Shown here: positions 32,654 through 40,848 of the stretch, piece by piece
How positions within the stretch are numbered: position 1 is the first letter of the stretch
Layout: every line of letters begins with the position of its first letter
Source of the DNA: JBAYNW01 sp041678605
GTDB lineage: Bacteria; Cyanobacteriota; Vampirovibrionia; Gastranaerophilales; Gastranaerophilaceae
DNA: 64,000 bases
Direction of reading: 5' to 3'
Assembly (NCBI GenBank): GCA_041678605.1
Contig: JBAYNW010000003.1
Coordinates: 20,575 to 84,574 of the forward strand
Notes under the pieces: generated by a model
Database searches by the model: none
The model's input: only the letters and a program-made list of their open reading frames with translations
Told to the model about the DNA's origin: nothing
Position numbers and translations under genes: made by a program

Positions 32654-33238
32654 ATGATAACTATAATCGACTACGAAGCAGGAAATTTAAAAAGCATTTG
32701 CAATATGCTTGACTTTTTGGGTGCCGAATACGTAATTTCGTCAAATCCTCAAGAAATCGAAACTGCAGACAGGATAATTTTCCCGGGGCAAGGCCATTTT
32801 GCTCAGGCAATGAAAAATCTTGAGCGTAAAAACCTCATAACCCCGATTAAAAAAGCCATTGCAAACAATGCAAAATTTTTAGGGATATGTTTAGGCTTGC
32901 AGGTTCTTTTTGAAAAAAGCGAAGAAGCTCCGGAAGTAAAAGGGTTGGGAATAATTAAGGGCGAAGTCAAAAAATTCACAGAAGGCAAAATCCCTCAAAT
33001 CGGCTGGAACAGGATTAAAACGACCCAAAATAATTCATATCTCGAAGATGACTATTTTTATTTTGTAAACTCTTACTATGTGGTTCCTGATGAAAATGTG
33101 ATTTCGTCTTTTTGCAGCTATCACATAGATTTTGCCGCATCAATTGAGTATAAAAACTTAACCGCAGTACAGTTTCACCCCGAAAAAAGTGCTGAAGCCG
33201 GTGTGAAATTTTTTAAGCGTTGGCTTAACGGTAGCTAA
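32654..33238 (+). CDS. hisH: Imidazole glycerol phosphate synthase, glutaminase subunit
   Basis: The 194-residue class I glutamine amidotransferase has IIDYEAGNLKSICNML at the start, the nucleophile Cys in FLGICLGLQVLFE, and the His-Glu pair in VQFHPEKS. Partnered with HisF it makes IGP and AICAR in histidine synthesis. No other his gene is in the window, so it is dispersed from the pathway. A -10 box lies 7 bases before the ATG. Confidence 0.95.
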   Translation: MITIIDYEAGNLKSICNMLDFLGAEYVISSNPQEIETADRIIFPGQGHFAQAMKNLERKNLITPIKKAIANNAKFLGICLGLQVLFEKSEEAPEVKGLGIIKGEVKKFTEGKIPQIGWNRIKTTQNNSYLEDDYFYFVNSYYVVPDENVISSFCSYHIDFAASIEYKNLTAVQFHPEKSAEAGVKFFKRWLNGS

Positions 33239-33440
33239 CAACTTTAATATATCTTAAAATTTCTTAACAATTGATGATTTTGGGACATAAATCATTAAAT
33301 ATTCTAATGCAAACGGATGATTTACTGCTGTTGGGTTCGGTTAAGTACATGATTTCTTAGCCGGAGCTTGAATTTACAATAGAAAATAACCGACAAAGAA
33401 AAGGTATGCCGGTGTATACCAGAAAGTGCAGGTGGGGAAA
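33239..33440. other. Intergenic region before fliE
   Basis: Apart from a short inverted repeat GGTAT/ATACC at about 33402-33420, I see no clear sigma-28 or sigma-54 flagellar promoter. Confidence 0.35.
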
Positions 33441-33785
33441 ATGACAAACAGCTTCTATCCGAAGATAAACTTATCAGGCCATATCCAAAACACGATGGGG
33501 AGTATGGGGCTTGGTTCTATGCCATCATCTATGAAGCTTGATTCTGTGGACGAAACGCAGACAACCAGCTTCAAAGGTGTTATGTCAGGGCTTGTCGGGA
33601 ATTTGAATAATGATTTAAACGCTCCTGACCAACTTTTAAAGGATGCGATGACCGGAAATAATGACGTGGATATTCACGATGTAATGACAGCAATGGCCAA
33701 GGCCGAGATAAGCGTCAACGTTGCAACTCAGGTTACATCAAAAGTCATTCAGGCGTACGACAAAATTATGCAAATATCAGTGTAA
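33441..33785 (+). CDS. fliE: Flagellar hook-basal body protein FliE
   Basis: The 114-residue protein ends with the FliE signature: DVHDVMTAMAKAEISVNVATQVTSKVIQAYDKIMQISV in essence, with AKAEIS and IQAYDKIM most conserved. FliE joins the MS ring to the rod. The N-terminal half is low complexity (Gly/Met/Ser). I choose ATG 33441 (AGGTGG just upstream). It leads the block fliE-fliF-(fliG)-fliH-flhA, but a 200-base repeat cassette separates it from fliF. Confidence 0.9.
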   Translation: MTNSFYPKINLSGHIQNTMGSMGLGSMPSSMKLDSVDETQTTSFKGVMSGLVGNLNNDLNAPDQLLKDAMTGNNDVDIHDVMTAMAKAEISVNVATQVTSKVIQAYDKIMQISV

Positions 33786-33832
33786 ACTTAACATAGTAGG
33801 CAAATTTGCAAAAAAGTGATACAATATTGCAG

Positions 33833-34036
33833 GGAAACGGAAAGGGGAAAACGTGAGACGTGAGAGGTGAGATGTGAGAAGAGAAACGGGAAACGGGAAA
33901 AGGAAATTGGTAATTGGGAATTGGTAATTGAACCGTTCGACCATTCAACCCTTCGACCTTTCGACCGTTCAACCCAGTCACAGTCACTTAATCACTTCGT
34001 AAAAAGCCTTTCAACCCTTCGACCATTAAACCTAAA
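33833..34036. repeat. Composite repeat cassette inside the flagellar operon
   Basis: The order in the flagellar direction is filler (GGGAAACGG), C (GTGAGAC/GTGAGAG units), filler, D (GGTAATT/GGGAATT), A (CCATTCAA/CCCTTCGA), B part (CAGTCACTTAATCACTTCG, 33973-34008) and A again. It separates fliE from fliF. Confidence 0.9.
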
Positions 34037-34052
34037 GGCGGGGATGTAAACA

Positions 34053-35702
34053 ATGGATTTTCAAAAACTTTTAGAAAACAAACCTTTATTATATGGGATT
34101 ATAGCGGCGATAGTTGTAGTGCTTGCATTTAGCATTACAATCGGCGTCGTTTCATCCGGCAAAAATTCCTCAGGAAAAAATCCGGCCAACGAAAAAGTGA
34201 TAAAAGAATCTCTGGATTTATTAACTACGGATAACTTGGGTAAGGCCATTGAAATTCAGGCTCTGTTAGCTCGAGAAGGAATTGAAGCCGACAGAAAGCT
34301 TGACGGAACAAAATCCACCATTTATTTAAAGGAATATACTCAATCTCAAAGGGATAGAGCTCTCTTGGCAATAGTAAAAAGCGGGTTGATGGACCAAAAT
34401 GTCGGACTGGAAATTTTTGACAAAGGTGATTTTACATCAACAAAGGAAGATAAGAGAATCAGGCTTGCCAGAGCGATAAACGGCGAACTGGCAAGGCTTA
34501 TAAGAAAAATTTCTCCGATAGAAAATGCTTCCGTATTTATTTCAATCCCTGAACAAACAATGTTCACATCAATGCAAAAACCAATAACAGCAACGGTTCA
34601 GGTAACAATCCCCGCAGGAGATAAGCTTGACCAGCTGAAAGTAAAAGCTATTACAAACCTCCTTTTGGGGAGTGTGACCGGTCTTGTTGCGGAGAACATT
34701 TCAATTACCGACACAAACGGGAATGTTTATTCAAGCATTATGGACGCTCAGGACGAAATGGTTCAAAGAGCCGAGGAAAACGACAAGTATATGCAGCAAA
34801 AAGTAAACGCCCAGTTGGATAAATTAATCGGCAAGGGAAACTACGTTGCAACAGTCAGCACGTTTTTACGCCAATCTCCTATTGAAACAACAAGTATAAA
34901 TTACGACCCTCAAAGAAAGACCTCCGTTAGCGAGCAAACTTTTACAGAAGGCCTCGGGGATAAATCTCAAGATGCAGGCGGAAGTGCCGGAGGTGCCGTA
35001 AGCGTTTATCTTCCGAACGGATTACCGCAAACAGGCGGGTCGGCAAACAGTTCTTCCCAAAACAGAAACTACGAACGTTCTGCGAGAGAAACTCAATATG
35101 GAGTTTCAAAAAGTCAGGTTAGCGAATACACAAAGGCAGGGGTTGTAGAAGATGTTTCAGTAGCGATAACCCTCGATAAGAGTGCTTTACCGCCTGAAAC
35201 AACTCTGGAAGAGTTAAAGGATTTAATTGCAGGTGCCGCAGGTCCTAAGGTCAATCCCAAAAATGTTACTATTGCACTTTCAGATTCAATCGATCCTTAC
35301 TTGGCCGCAGATAAATCTGCAAATCTGCCAAAACCGGATGAAACAGGAAACCCATGGTGGCTTGCCATTGTTGCGATTGTTGTCGGACTCGGCGGCGGCT
35401 TGAAATATATATCCGTAAAAGTTAAGGCATCTCAAGACAAGCAAAGAGAAGAAATGGCACAGTTAAGAGAAAGAGCTCACGATCAGGAACGTCAGCTTCG
35501 AGATGTTAACCTGAAGGCCGCAGAATTGACGGAAAAACAGTCCCAAATGGCTCAAGGACTTATTGAACAACAACAAAGGGAAATTATATCGCCACAATTA
35601 AATGAATTTGATAATACAATAAAAGATTTAAAATCTGACCTGGAAGGACTTGACGAAGATGAAGCAGGGGATAAGATTAAGAATTGGATAGAACGAGGGT
35701 AA
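34053..35702 (+). CDS. fliF: Flagellar MS-ring protein FliF
   Basis: The 549-residue protein has two membrane helices, near residues 13-35 (LLYGIIAAIVVVLAFSIT) and 432-450 (WWLAIVAIVVGLGGGLKY), with a large periplasmic part between them. The ring-building domains are seen as ALLAREGIEADRKL, RLARAINGELARLIRKI and ENASVFISIPEQ. The cytoplasmic tail of about 95 residues is coiled coil and acidic, and should bind FliG. Its stop codon is in a short E-type repeat (AGGTTTAGAGGTTTAG). Confidence 0.95.
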   Translation: MDFQKLLENKPLLYGIIAAIVVVLAFSITIGVVSSGKNSSGKNPANEKVIKESLDLLTTDNLGKAIEIQALLAREGIEADRKLDGTKSTIYLKEYTQSQRDRALLAIVKSGLMDQNVGLEIFDKGDFTSTKEDKRIRLARAINGELARLIRKISPIENASVFISIPEQTMFTSMQKPITATVQVTIPAGDKLDQLKVKAITNLLLGSVTGLVAENISITDTNGNVYSSIMDAQDEMVQRAEENDKYMQQKVNAQLDKLIGKGNYVATVSTFLRQSPIETTSINYDPQRKTSVSEQTFTEGLGDKSQDAGGSAGGAVSVYLPNGLPQTGGSANSSSQNRNYERSARETQYGVSKSQVSEYTKAGVVEDVSVAITLDKSALPPETTLEELKDLIAGAAGPKVNPKNVTIALSDSIDPYLAADKSANLPKPDETGNPWWLAIVAIVVGLGGGLKYISVKVKASQDKQREEMAQLRERAHDQERQLRDVNLKAAELTEKQSQMAQGLIEQQQREIISPQLNEFDNTIKDLKSDLEGLDEDEAGDKIKNWIERG

Positions 35703-35725
35703 AGGAGGTTTAGAGGTTTAGCTTA
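35700..35725. repeat. Module E octamer repeat at the fliF stop
   Basis: GGAGGTTTAGAGGTTTAG follows directly after the fliF stop, with TAG in each unit. It resembles the E repeats at 44150 and 44660. Confidence 0.55.
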
Positions 35726-35794
35726 ATTAATTTTTTAAAAGCCAACCCTCCAAACATCTCATTATCAACAAGGCGGAGGAGAGAATAAAAATTT

Positions 35795-36754
35795 ATGAGC
35801 ATAGAAGGTTTTGATTATAAAGAATTTGCCGAAACGCTTTCATCACAAGCAGATGAACTTGTTCCTGCGGAGTTTCAGGATTTTCAAAAAAATTATGTTA
35901 AAAATACCGTTAAAAATTTTGCCACTCTTTCTGCAGAGGCCATATATAACGACACAAAGGCTAATTTTACCGCAGATCAGGCAATGCTTATAACGCAAAT
36001 TATTGCCGAATGGTCATTTCACAAATCCGTTGATGTTATAAGATCGGGTATTCTTCCTGATTATTGGGACGGAATTATGCAAAAAATAGCCTTTACAATT
36101 TTTGAAATTGCAAAGCAGACAATATCAAAGGGATTGCCTCAGGATGAAATTCTTCAGATTGTTGAACACCATGTTAAAAAAACTTATCAAAAGGTTCTGG
36201 AAGAATTAAAGGAACGCAAAGCCATAGACCAGATTGCTTTTGACTCTGCCTTGGGTCAATCAAATATTGATTCCATGATGAAACAAATTCAGGATGAAAA
36301 ACAAGCCCTTGAGGGCGAAAATCCCGGACAAACCGGCAATCAATCAAATTACAAAATTCTAAAACTGGCTTCGGTTGCTCTTTTATTACAACAGGTTTCT
36401 CAAGACAAAGTTCAGACAATTTTGAACAAATTTGACCCTCAGGATGCCCAAACAATAATCCAGTACATGCAAACGCCGGATTTAGGGAAAAAAGTTGACA
36501 AAGGCATAACAATGAAGTGTTTACAGGAAATAAAAACTTATTTGCCTGAACCAAAATATATCAGTCCGAGCAAAATCATTTCAAAAATCAATAAAATTTT
36601 TGAAAAAACAACCAAAGAGAAGGTAGAAAAAATAGTTTCGAAAGAGCGGCCAAAAGTTAAAGAACTTATAGCAAAGGCACTTGACGGCGAATGCCCGCAA
36701 ATGCCCTCAAAAGTCGCTAATATAATTGCTCAGCACTTGGAGGAAAGTGTTTAA
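35795..36754 (+). CDS. Divergent FliG-like flagellar motor switch protein (candidate)
   Basis: The 319-residue protein sits exactly where fliG normally lies, between fliF and fliH. The middle (ILKLASVALLLQQVSQDKVQ, ILNKFDPQDAQTIIQYM) resembles the FliG armadillo-like repeat, in which an EHPQ-type motif and a run like LDP-x2-AA-x-IL are usual. The charged torque helix typical of FliG C-domains is not clearly visible. Length fits FliG (about 330). It has GGCGGAGGAGA upstream and overlaps fliH by one base. FliG is an inference mainly from position and size. Confidence 0.6.
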   Translation: MSIEGFDYKEFAETLSSQADELVPAEFQDFQKNYVKNTVKNFATLSAEAIYNDTKANFTADQAMLITQIIAEWSFHKSVDVIRSGILPDYWDGIMQKIAFTIFEIAKQTISKGLPQDEILQIVEHHVKKTYQKVLEELKERKAIDQIAFDSALGQSNIDSMMKQIQDEKQALEGENPGQTGNQSNYKILKLASVALLLQQVSQDKVQTILNKFDPQDAQTIIQYMQTPDLGKKVDKGITMKCLQEIKTYLPEPKYISPSKIISKINKIFEKTTKEKVEKIVSKERPKVKELIAKALDGECPQMPSKVANIIAQHLEESV

Positions 36755-37443
36755 TGATTATCAAGAAAAGAAGTGAATTAGGAAATAAAGCTCCCGTGCA
36801 AAAAAAATCGTCCGCCGACATTCAAGCTGAAAACGAAAAGATTGATTTATTTGATTTGGATAACATAGATTTTTCCCAAAGGCAGGAAAGAAGAAGGGGC
36901 GACCGCCGCCGTGGGTACAGAAGAATTGATGACAGAAATCTTATTTCCAGAGCTCAGCAGGAAGCCGGGACGATTAAGGACTCTGCCGCAAAAGAGGGCT
37001 ACAATGCAGGCTTAGAGCAGGCTAAAGAGGATATTCAGCGGGTTAAAGATGCCGTTTTAGATTTTTTGAAGGCAAAGCAGGAAGTTTTTGAATATATTGC
37101 ACCGGATATTTTGGAAATAAGCGTTGATATCGCCAAAAAAATTGTTAAAAAAGAAATAGAACAGGACCCTCAGATAGTTTTGGAAACAATTTTGGAAGTT
37201 CTAAACAATATTTCCAAAGATGAAACGAAGGTTAATATAAAGGTAAATCCGGCTCAACTTTCTCTGACGAAGGAAAATATTCCTCAAATGATATCGTCAA
37301 TCGGGTTGGAAGCAAAGATAAATGTCCTTGCAGATGCTACAATAGAATTGGGAAGCTGCATTGTCCAAACAAGCAACGGGCTGGTAGACGCAACAATTGA
37401 CACTCAGCTGGAAATAATAAAGGAAGCTTTCAAAGGAATGTAA
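36754..37443 (+). CDS. fliH: Flagellar assembly protein FliH
   Basis: The 229-residue protein has the FliH/V-ATPase E-subunit pattern: a basic N-terminus (RQERRRGDRRRGYRR), a coiled coil with AKEGYNAGLEQAKEDIQ, and the C-terminal domain LEISVDIAKKIVKKEIEQDP with GLEAKINVLADATIELGSC. FliH regulates the export ATPase FliI and delivers it to FlhA. FliI itself is not in this window. It starts on the last base of the FliG-like stop codon and ends one base before flhA. Confidence 0.9.
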   Translation: MIIKKRSELGNKAPVQKKSSADIQAENEKIDLFDLDNIDFSQRQERRRGDRRRGYRRIDDRNLISRAQQEAGTIKDSAAKEGYNAGLEQAKEDIQRVKDAVLDFLKAKQEVFEYIAPDILEISVDIAKKIVKKEIEQDPQIVLETILEVLNNISKDETKVNIKVNPAQLSLTKENIPQMISSIGLEAKINVLADATIELGSCIVQTSNGLVDATIDTQLEIIKEAFKGM

Positions 37444-37444
37444 A

Positions 37445-39547
37445 ATGGCTCAATCAAACACAGGAAATCCAATAAGTGAAATACTTTTAGCAGGCTTTGT
37501 ATTAATGCTGATTCTTATTTTGCTGATTGAAATGCCGACATGGGTCATAAATTTTTCCATAAGTTTGAATATAACCCTCGGGATTATTTTGCTGATGATT
37601 TCCTTATATGTCCAGAAACCGCTTGAACTGGCGTCTTTCCCTTCAATAATACTTTTAGGAACAATGTTCAGACTCGTTTTGGGCATCGCTTCAACCCGTC
37701 TGATTTTGGCAAACGGGAATGCGGGGGAAGTAATTGCAGCATTCGGGAAATTCGTAACCGGCGGAAACCTGATAGTCGGCGGCGTAATTTTCTTAATCAT
37801 AACGGTTGTTCAGTTTTTGGTAATTACAAAAGGTGCGGAACGTATTGCGGAAGTTGCCGCAAGATTTGCCCTTGATGCGATGCCGGGAAAACAAATGACA
37901 ATTGACGCAGATTTTAACGCAGGATTGATTTCGCCGGAAGAAGCGGTTCAGAAAAGAGAAGATTTGCAAAGAGAATCAAACCTTTTCGGTTCAATGGACG
38001 GTGCAATGAAATTCGTAAAAGGTGACACAATCGCCGGTATTATAATCGTGTTTATAAACATTATAGGAGGTTTGTGCATAGGATCCTTAATGAACGGGAT
38101 GCCTCTGGCTGATGCGGTTTCAAAATATACAGTCTTAACAATAGGTGACGGATTGGCGACACAGGTTCCATCTCTGTTGATGGCACTTGCAGCAGGTATC
38201 TTAATGACCCGCTCATCTGCGGCGAGTTCCTCTTTGGGTTCTGATTTAACAAAACAGATTATGAGCAAGCCTTACAGTTTGTTTTTTGCCGGAGCATTCT
38301 TATTGCTGATAGCTGCAACAAGCTCTTTCACCGGATTGCCCTGGGGACCATTTTTATTCTTTGCCATTCTGGTTTTTGTGGCCGGATTTTCCGTGCTTGT
38401 CAACGCCGATGTTCAATCTCAATTGGGACAATTGGAAAATGTCCGCCAAAATATGCAAGATTTGGTTAACCCGAACAGAATGTACGAACGCCTCGGCGTT
38501 GATGTTTTAAGCCTACAGGTCGGTGAAGGATTGCTCGTTATTGCAGACCCAGATCAGGAAGGACAATTGCTGGCTAAAATTGCCGCCCTTAGACAAAGGA
38601 CAACTGATGAACTCGGATATATTTTACCCAACATAAGAATTATGGACTCTTCTGCTCTTGAATCGGAAGAATATTTGATTGCAATACGCGGAAACACTGT
38701 CGCAACAGGTTTTGTTTATCCGAAACGTTACATGGTAATCGCAGATCAATGGGATTCTGTGAGAAAAGCCGTGCCTGAAGATGCCATCGTCGGAGTTGAC
38801 CCGACTTATCAAACTCAGGCATACTGGATTTCAGAGGAAGACGCCAAAAAGACAAAAGAGGTCACGGCGGTTGATGCCACAGATGTTATAATTACCCATT
38901 TGCAGGAATGTGTAAGGAAACACGTCGACGACGTTATGACAAAGACAGATGTCTTAAAGCTTATGGAATTAGTCCGTTCTCAAGACCCTACTCTTGTAAA
39001 CGACCTTGTTCCGGCAATTATTTCAACAAGCGATTTGAGAAAAATCTTTGTTAATTTAATCAGAGAAAAAGTTTCTATCAAAGATATTATATTCATTTTT
39101 GAACGGCTTTGCGATTATGCAAGATTTTCCAAAGAGCCTGACATTCTGTCTGAGAGATTAAGAGCGGCACTGGGCCGTCCGATTTGTCTTTCCAACGTTC
39201 AGGAAGACAAAATTCTCTATGCCCTTACACTTTCTCCTGATTGGGAAAAAACGCTTGATGAAAGCTGTCAGAGAACAGAACTCGGAACAATGTTTTTGCT
39301 GAACCCAATGCAAGTTCAGGAACTGATAGAAACAACCGCAAATACTTTGATGCAGGCACACCAAAATGTAGGCAAACAGCCGGTAATTCTGTGTTCACCA
39401 AGAATAAGGCTCCCTTTGTATCAGCTGCTTGAAAGACATATCCCTACAATTGTCGTAATCTCTTATTCTGAATTGATTACCGATATTAAGGTGGAAGCGA
39501 TTGACACTATTGGTGAAAATTACTCAAACAGCTATGCGATTGAATAG
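37445..39547 (+). CDS. flhA: Flagellar export gate protein FlhA
   Basis: The 700-residue protein has eight predicted N-terminal membrane helices and the FHIPEP signature, RFALDAMPGKQMTIDADFNAGLI near residue 140. The cytoplasmic C-domain of about 350 residues starts near residue 340 (RMYERLGVDVLSLQVGEGLL). It is the nonameric export gate of the flagellar type III system. Ribosome site and start overlap the end of fliH. Length is normal for FlhA. Confidence 0.97.
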   Translation: MAQSNTGNPISEILLAGFVLMLILILLIEMPTWVINFSISLNITLGIILLMISLYVQKPLELASFPSIILLGTMFRLVLGIASTRLILANGNAGEVIAAFGKFVTGGNLIVGGVIFLIITVVQFLVITKGAERIAEVAARFALDAMPGKQMTIDADFNAGLISPEEAVQKREDLQRESNLFGSMDGAMKFVKGDTIAGIIIVFINIIGGLCIGSLMNGMPLADAVSKYTVLTIGDGLATQVPSLLMALAAGILMTRSSAASSSLGSDLTKQIMSKPYSLFFAGAFLLLIAATSSFTGLPWGPFLFFAILVFVAGFSVLVNADVQSQLGQLENVRQNMQDLVNPNRMYERLGVDVLSLQVGEGLLVIADPDQEGQLLAKIAALRQRTTDELGYILPNIRIMDSSALESEEYLIAIRGNTVATGFVYPKRYMVIADQWDSVRKAVPEDAIVGVDPTYQTQAYWISEEDAKKTKEVTAVDATDVIITHLQECVRKHVDDVMTKTDVLKLMELVRSQDPTLVNDLVPAIISTSDLRKIFVNLIREKVSIKDIIFIFERLCDYARFSKEPDILSERLRAALGRPICLSNVQEDKILYALTLSPDWEKTLDESCQRTELGTMFLLNPMQVQELIETTANTLMQAHQNVGKQPVILCSPRIRLPLYQLLERHIPTIVVISYSELITDIKVEAIDTIGENYSNSYAIE

Positions 39548-39629
39548 TGACTAAGTTCAACAGTTTGCTTCGCAAAATAAATAACAAAAAACGAGGCCGC
39601 ATGTCCTCTTTTTGTCAAAGAAAAATAAC

Positions 39630-39663
39630 TTAGTCACTTAATCACTTAATCACTTATTCACTT
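39630..39663. repeat. Truncated module B repeat
   Basis: CTTAGTCACTTAATCACTT-type octamers occupy the gap before yidD. A shorter palindromic-like stretch (TTTGCTTCGCAAA) lies at 39558-39571. The rest of 39548-39681 shows nothing. Confidence 0.7.
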
Positions 39664-39681
39664 TATAAATGGAGTAAAAAA

Positions 39682-39891
39682 TTGCTCAAAAAAATTCTTT
39701 TAAAACTCATAGGAATTTATCAAAAAATATCAAGCCTGACGCCGCCGGTGTGCAGGTTTACTCCGACATGTTCCGAATACACAAAACAGGCGATTGAAAA
39801 ATACGGAGTCTTAAAAGGGCTTTGGCTCGGTACAAAAAGGGTTTGCAAATGCCACCCGTTCAACCCCGGCGGCTACGACCCACTTGAATAA
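39682..39891 (+). CDS. yidD: Membrane protein insertion efficiency factor YidD
   Basis: A 69-residue protein, TTG start with TGGAG upstream. The motifs PPVCRFTPTCSEYTKQAIEK and CKCHPFNPGGYDP are diagnostic of YidD. An amphipathic N-terminal helix binds the inner membrane, where it aids YidC. It is usually next to rnpA/yidC; here it stands behind flhA with no yidC in sight. Confidence 0.95.
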   Translation: MLKKILLKLIGIYQKISSLTPPVCRFTPTCSEYTKQAIEKYGVLKGLWLGTKRVCKCHPFNPGGYDPLE

Positions 39892-39936
39892 TATGCCGAG
39901 ATGGTGTATTATAATTATTAAACAAGGAGTAAATTT

Positions 39937-40107
39937 ATGAAATTAAAAGTTGTAATACATAAGGAAGACGACGGGTTTTGGGCGGAAGTACCCGCCCTTA
40001 AAGGGTGCTTCACTCAAGGTGAAACCATAGACGATATTAAAAAAAATATAAAAGAATCTATTGAAGGTTGGTTTTCGGTTGATTTACCTTCGCTCCCCTG
40101 TTTTTAA
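39937..40107 (+). CDS. HicB-like antitoxin, short or truncated, orphan
   Basis: The 56-residue product begins KLKVVIHKEDDGFWAEVPAL and continues KGCFTQGETIDDIKKNIKES, the HicB N-terminal ferredoxin-like domain. It ends abruptly after GWFSVDLPSLPCF, shorter than usual and without the C-terminal DNA-binding part. AAGGAG precedes the ATG. No hicA-like gene (short, with a GG-x-H motif) lies on either side. I read it as a remnant or a solo antitoxin. Confidence 0.65.
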   Translation: MKLKVVIHKEDDGFWAEVPALKGCFTQGETIDDIKKNIKESIEGWFSVDLPSLPCF

Positions 40108-40193
40108 TTACAGAAATCATGCAGTAGATAGCTTAAAACTCTTGTCAATACCACCAATCAGTCATAAATGATTTTGTTAAAGTACTGTGTTGG

Positions 40194-40213
40194 CCAGATT
40201 GCCGCGTCGGGGT
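40194..40213. repeat. REP-like half element
   Basis: ATTGCCGCGTCGGGG matches the element at 44893-44992. It lies just before the operator of the toxin-antitoxin pair. Confidence 0.5.
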
Positions 40214-40221
40214 TCAAAATT

Positions 40222-40260
40222 AATACAAAGTATTGACAATACTTTGTATTGTGGTATAAT
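40222..40260 (+). promoter_or_regulatory. Palindromic operator-promoter of the toxin-antitoxin pair
   Basis: AATACAAAGTATT (40222-40234) and AATACTTTGTATT (40238-40250) are perfect 13-bp inverted arms around GAC. The -35 TTGACA (40233-40238) lies at its centre, with a 16-base spacer to TATAAT (40255-40260). Transcription should begin at about 40267, the first base of the toxin ATG. Confidence 0.85.
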
Positions 40261-40266
40261 GATATT

Positions 40267-40557
40267 ATGAAACCTGACAGACCTCATGAAATAATAAAAG
40301 TTCTAGGCAAAACCTTTGTTTTTGCGAATGACTTGAACCCGATTACAAAAGAATGGGATTTACATATTTACCTGAGACATTTGGTGTTAGCCGAAGAAGC
40401 TATCGCAGCATTTTTTAATATAACGGAGCAAATATATAACATAAAATATGACCGCTATGAGGCCTACTCTCAAGAAGATAATATGTATGTTTATTATTTT
40501 TATTATAAAAACAACAAAAATATAATTATGATTATTACAGCATTTAAAAAAGATTAA
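40267..40557 (+). CDS. Putative toxin of a type II toxin-antitoxin pair
   Basis: ATG 40267 gives 96 residues; the earlier in-frame ATG at 40249 lies within the promoter. The protein has EIIKVLGKTFVFANDLNP at the start and ends with a beta-strand/basic tail, NIIMIITAFKKD, similar in style to RelE/BrnT-like toxins. I cannot place the family. It has no ribosome site and its mRNA is probably leaderless. The antitoxin gene follows after 11 bases. Confidence 0.6.
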   Translation: MKPDRPHEIIKVLGKTFVFANDLNPITKEWDLHIYLRHLVLAEEAIAAFFNITEQIYNIKYDRYEAYSQEDNMYVYYFYYKNNKNIIMIITAFKKD

Positions 40558-40568
40558 TAGGTGAAAAA

Positions 40569-40844
40569 ATGAAAAAATATACGTTAGAAGAAATTAAAAA
40601 AATGGCGACTCATTCTAAAGATTTCCTTTCAGCCGAGGATGGTTTGGACTTCCAAAAACGGATAGAACAAGCCGAAAAAGATATTGAAATCATGAAAAAT
40701 AATGCTACCGTTAATTTTCGTTGGTCTGAGTTTGAGATAAAAAGAGCAAAGAAAATTGCCCAAAAACTCGGAATGCCTTACCAAACTTATTTAAAATTTA
40801 CCTTAAAACAGGCAATGGACAAGGACGAAAAGAATTTTGGCTAA
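40569..40844 (+). CDS. Putative CopG/BrnA-like antitoxin
   Basis: The 91-residue protein has a flexible N-terminal helix and a C-terminal RHH-like segment: FRWSEFEIKRAKKIAQKLG, then MPYQTYLKFTLKQAM, the shape seen in CopG/BrnA antitoxins. Such proteins bind palindromes like the one at 40222 and repress the operon. AGGTG precedes the ATG. The gene ends four bases before the convergent secreted protein. Confidence 0.7.
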   Translation: MKKYTLEEIKKMATHSKDFLSAEDGLDFQKRIEQAEKDIEIMKNNATVNFRWSEFEIKRAKKIAQKLGMPYQTYLKFTLKQAMDKDEKNFG

Positions 40845-40848
40845 AATT

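Noticed and set aside
33239..33440. Sigma-28 or sigma-54 flagellar promoter upstream of fliE
   Set aside because: No TAAAGTTT/GCCGATAA or TGGCAC/TTGC boxes at correct spacing were found.
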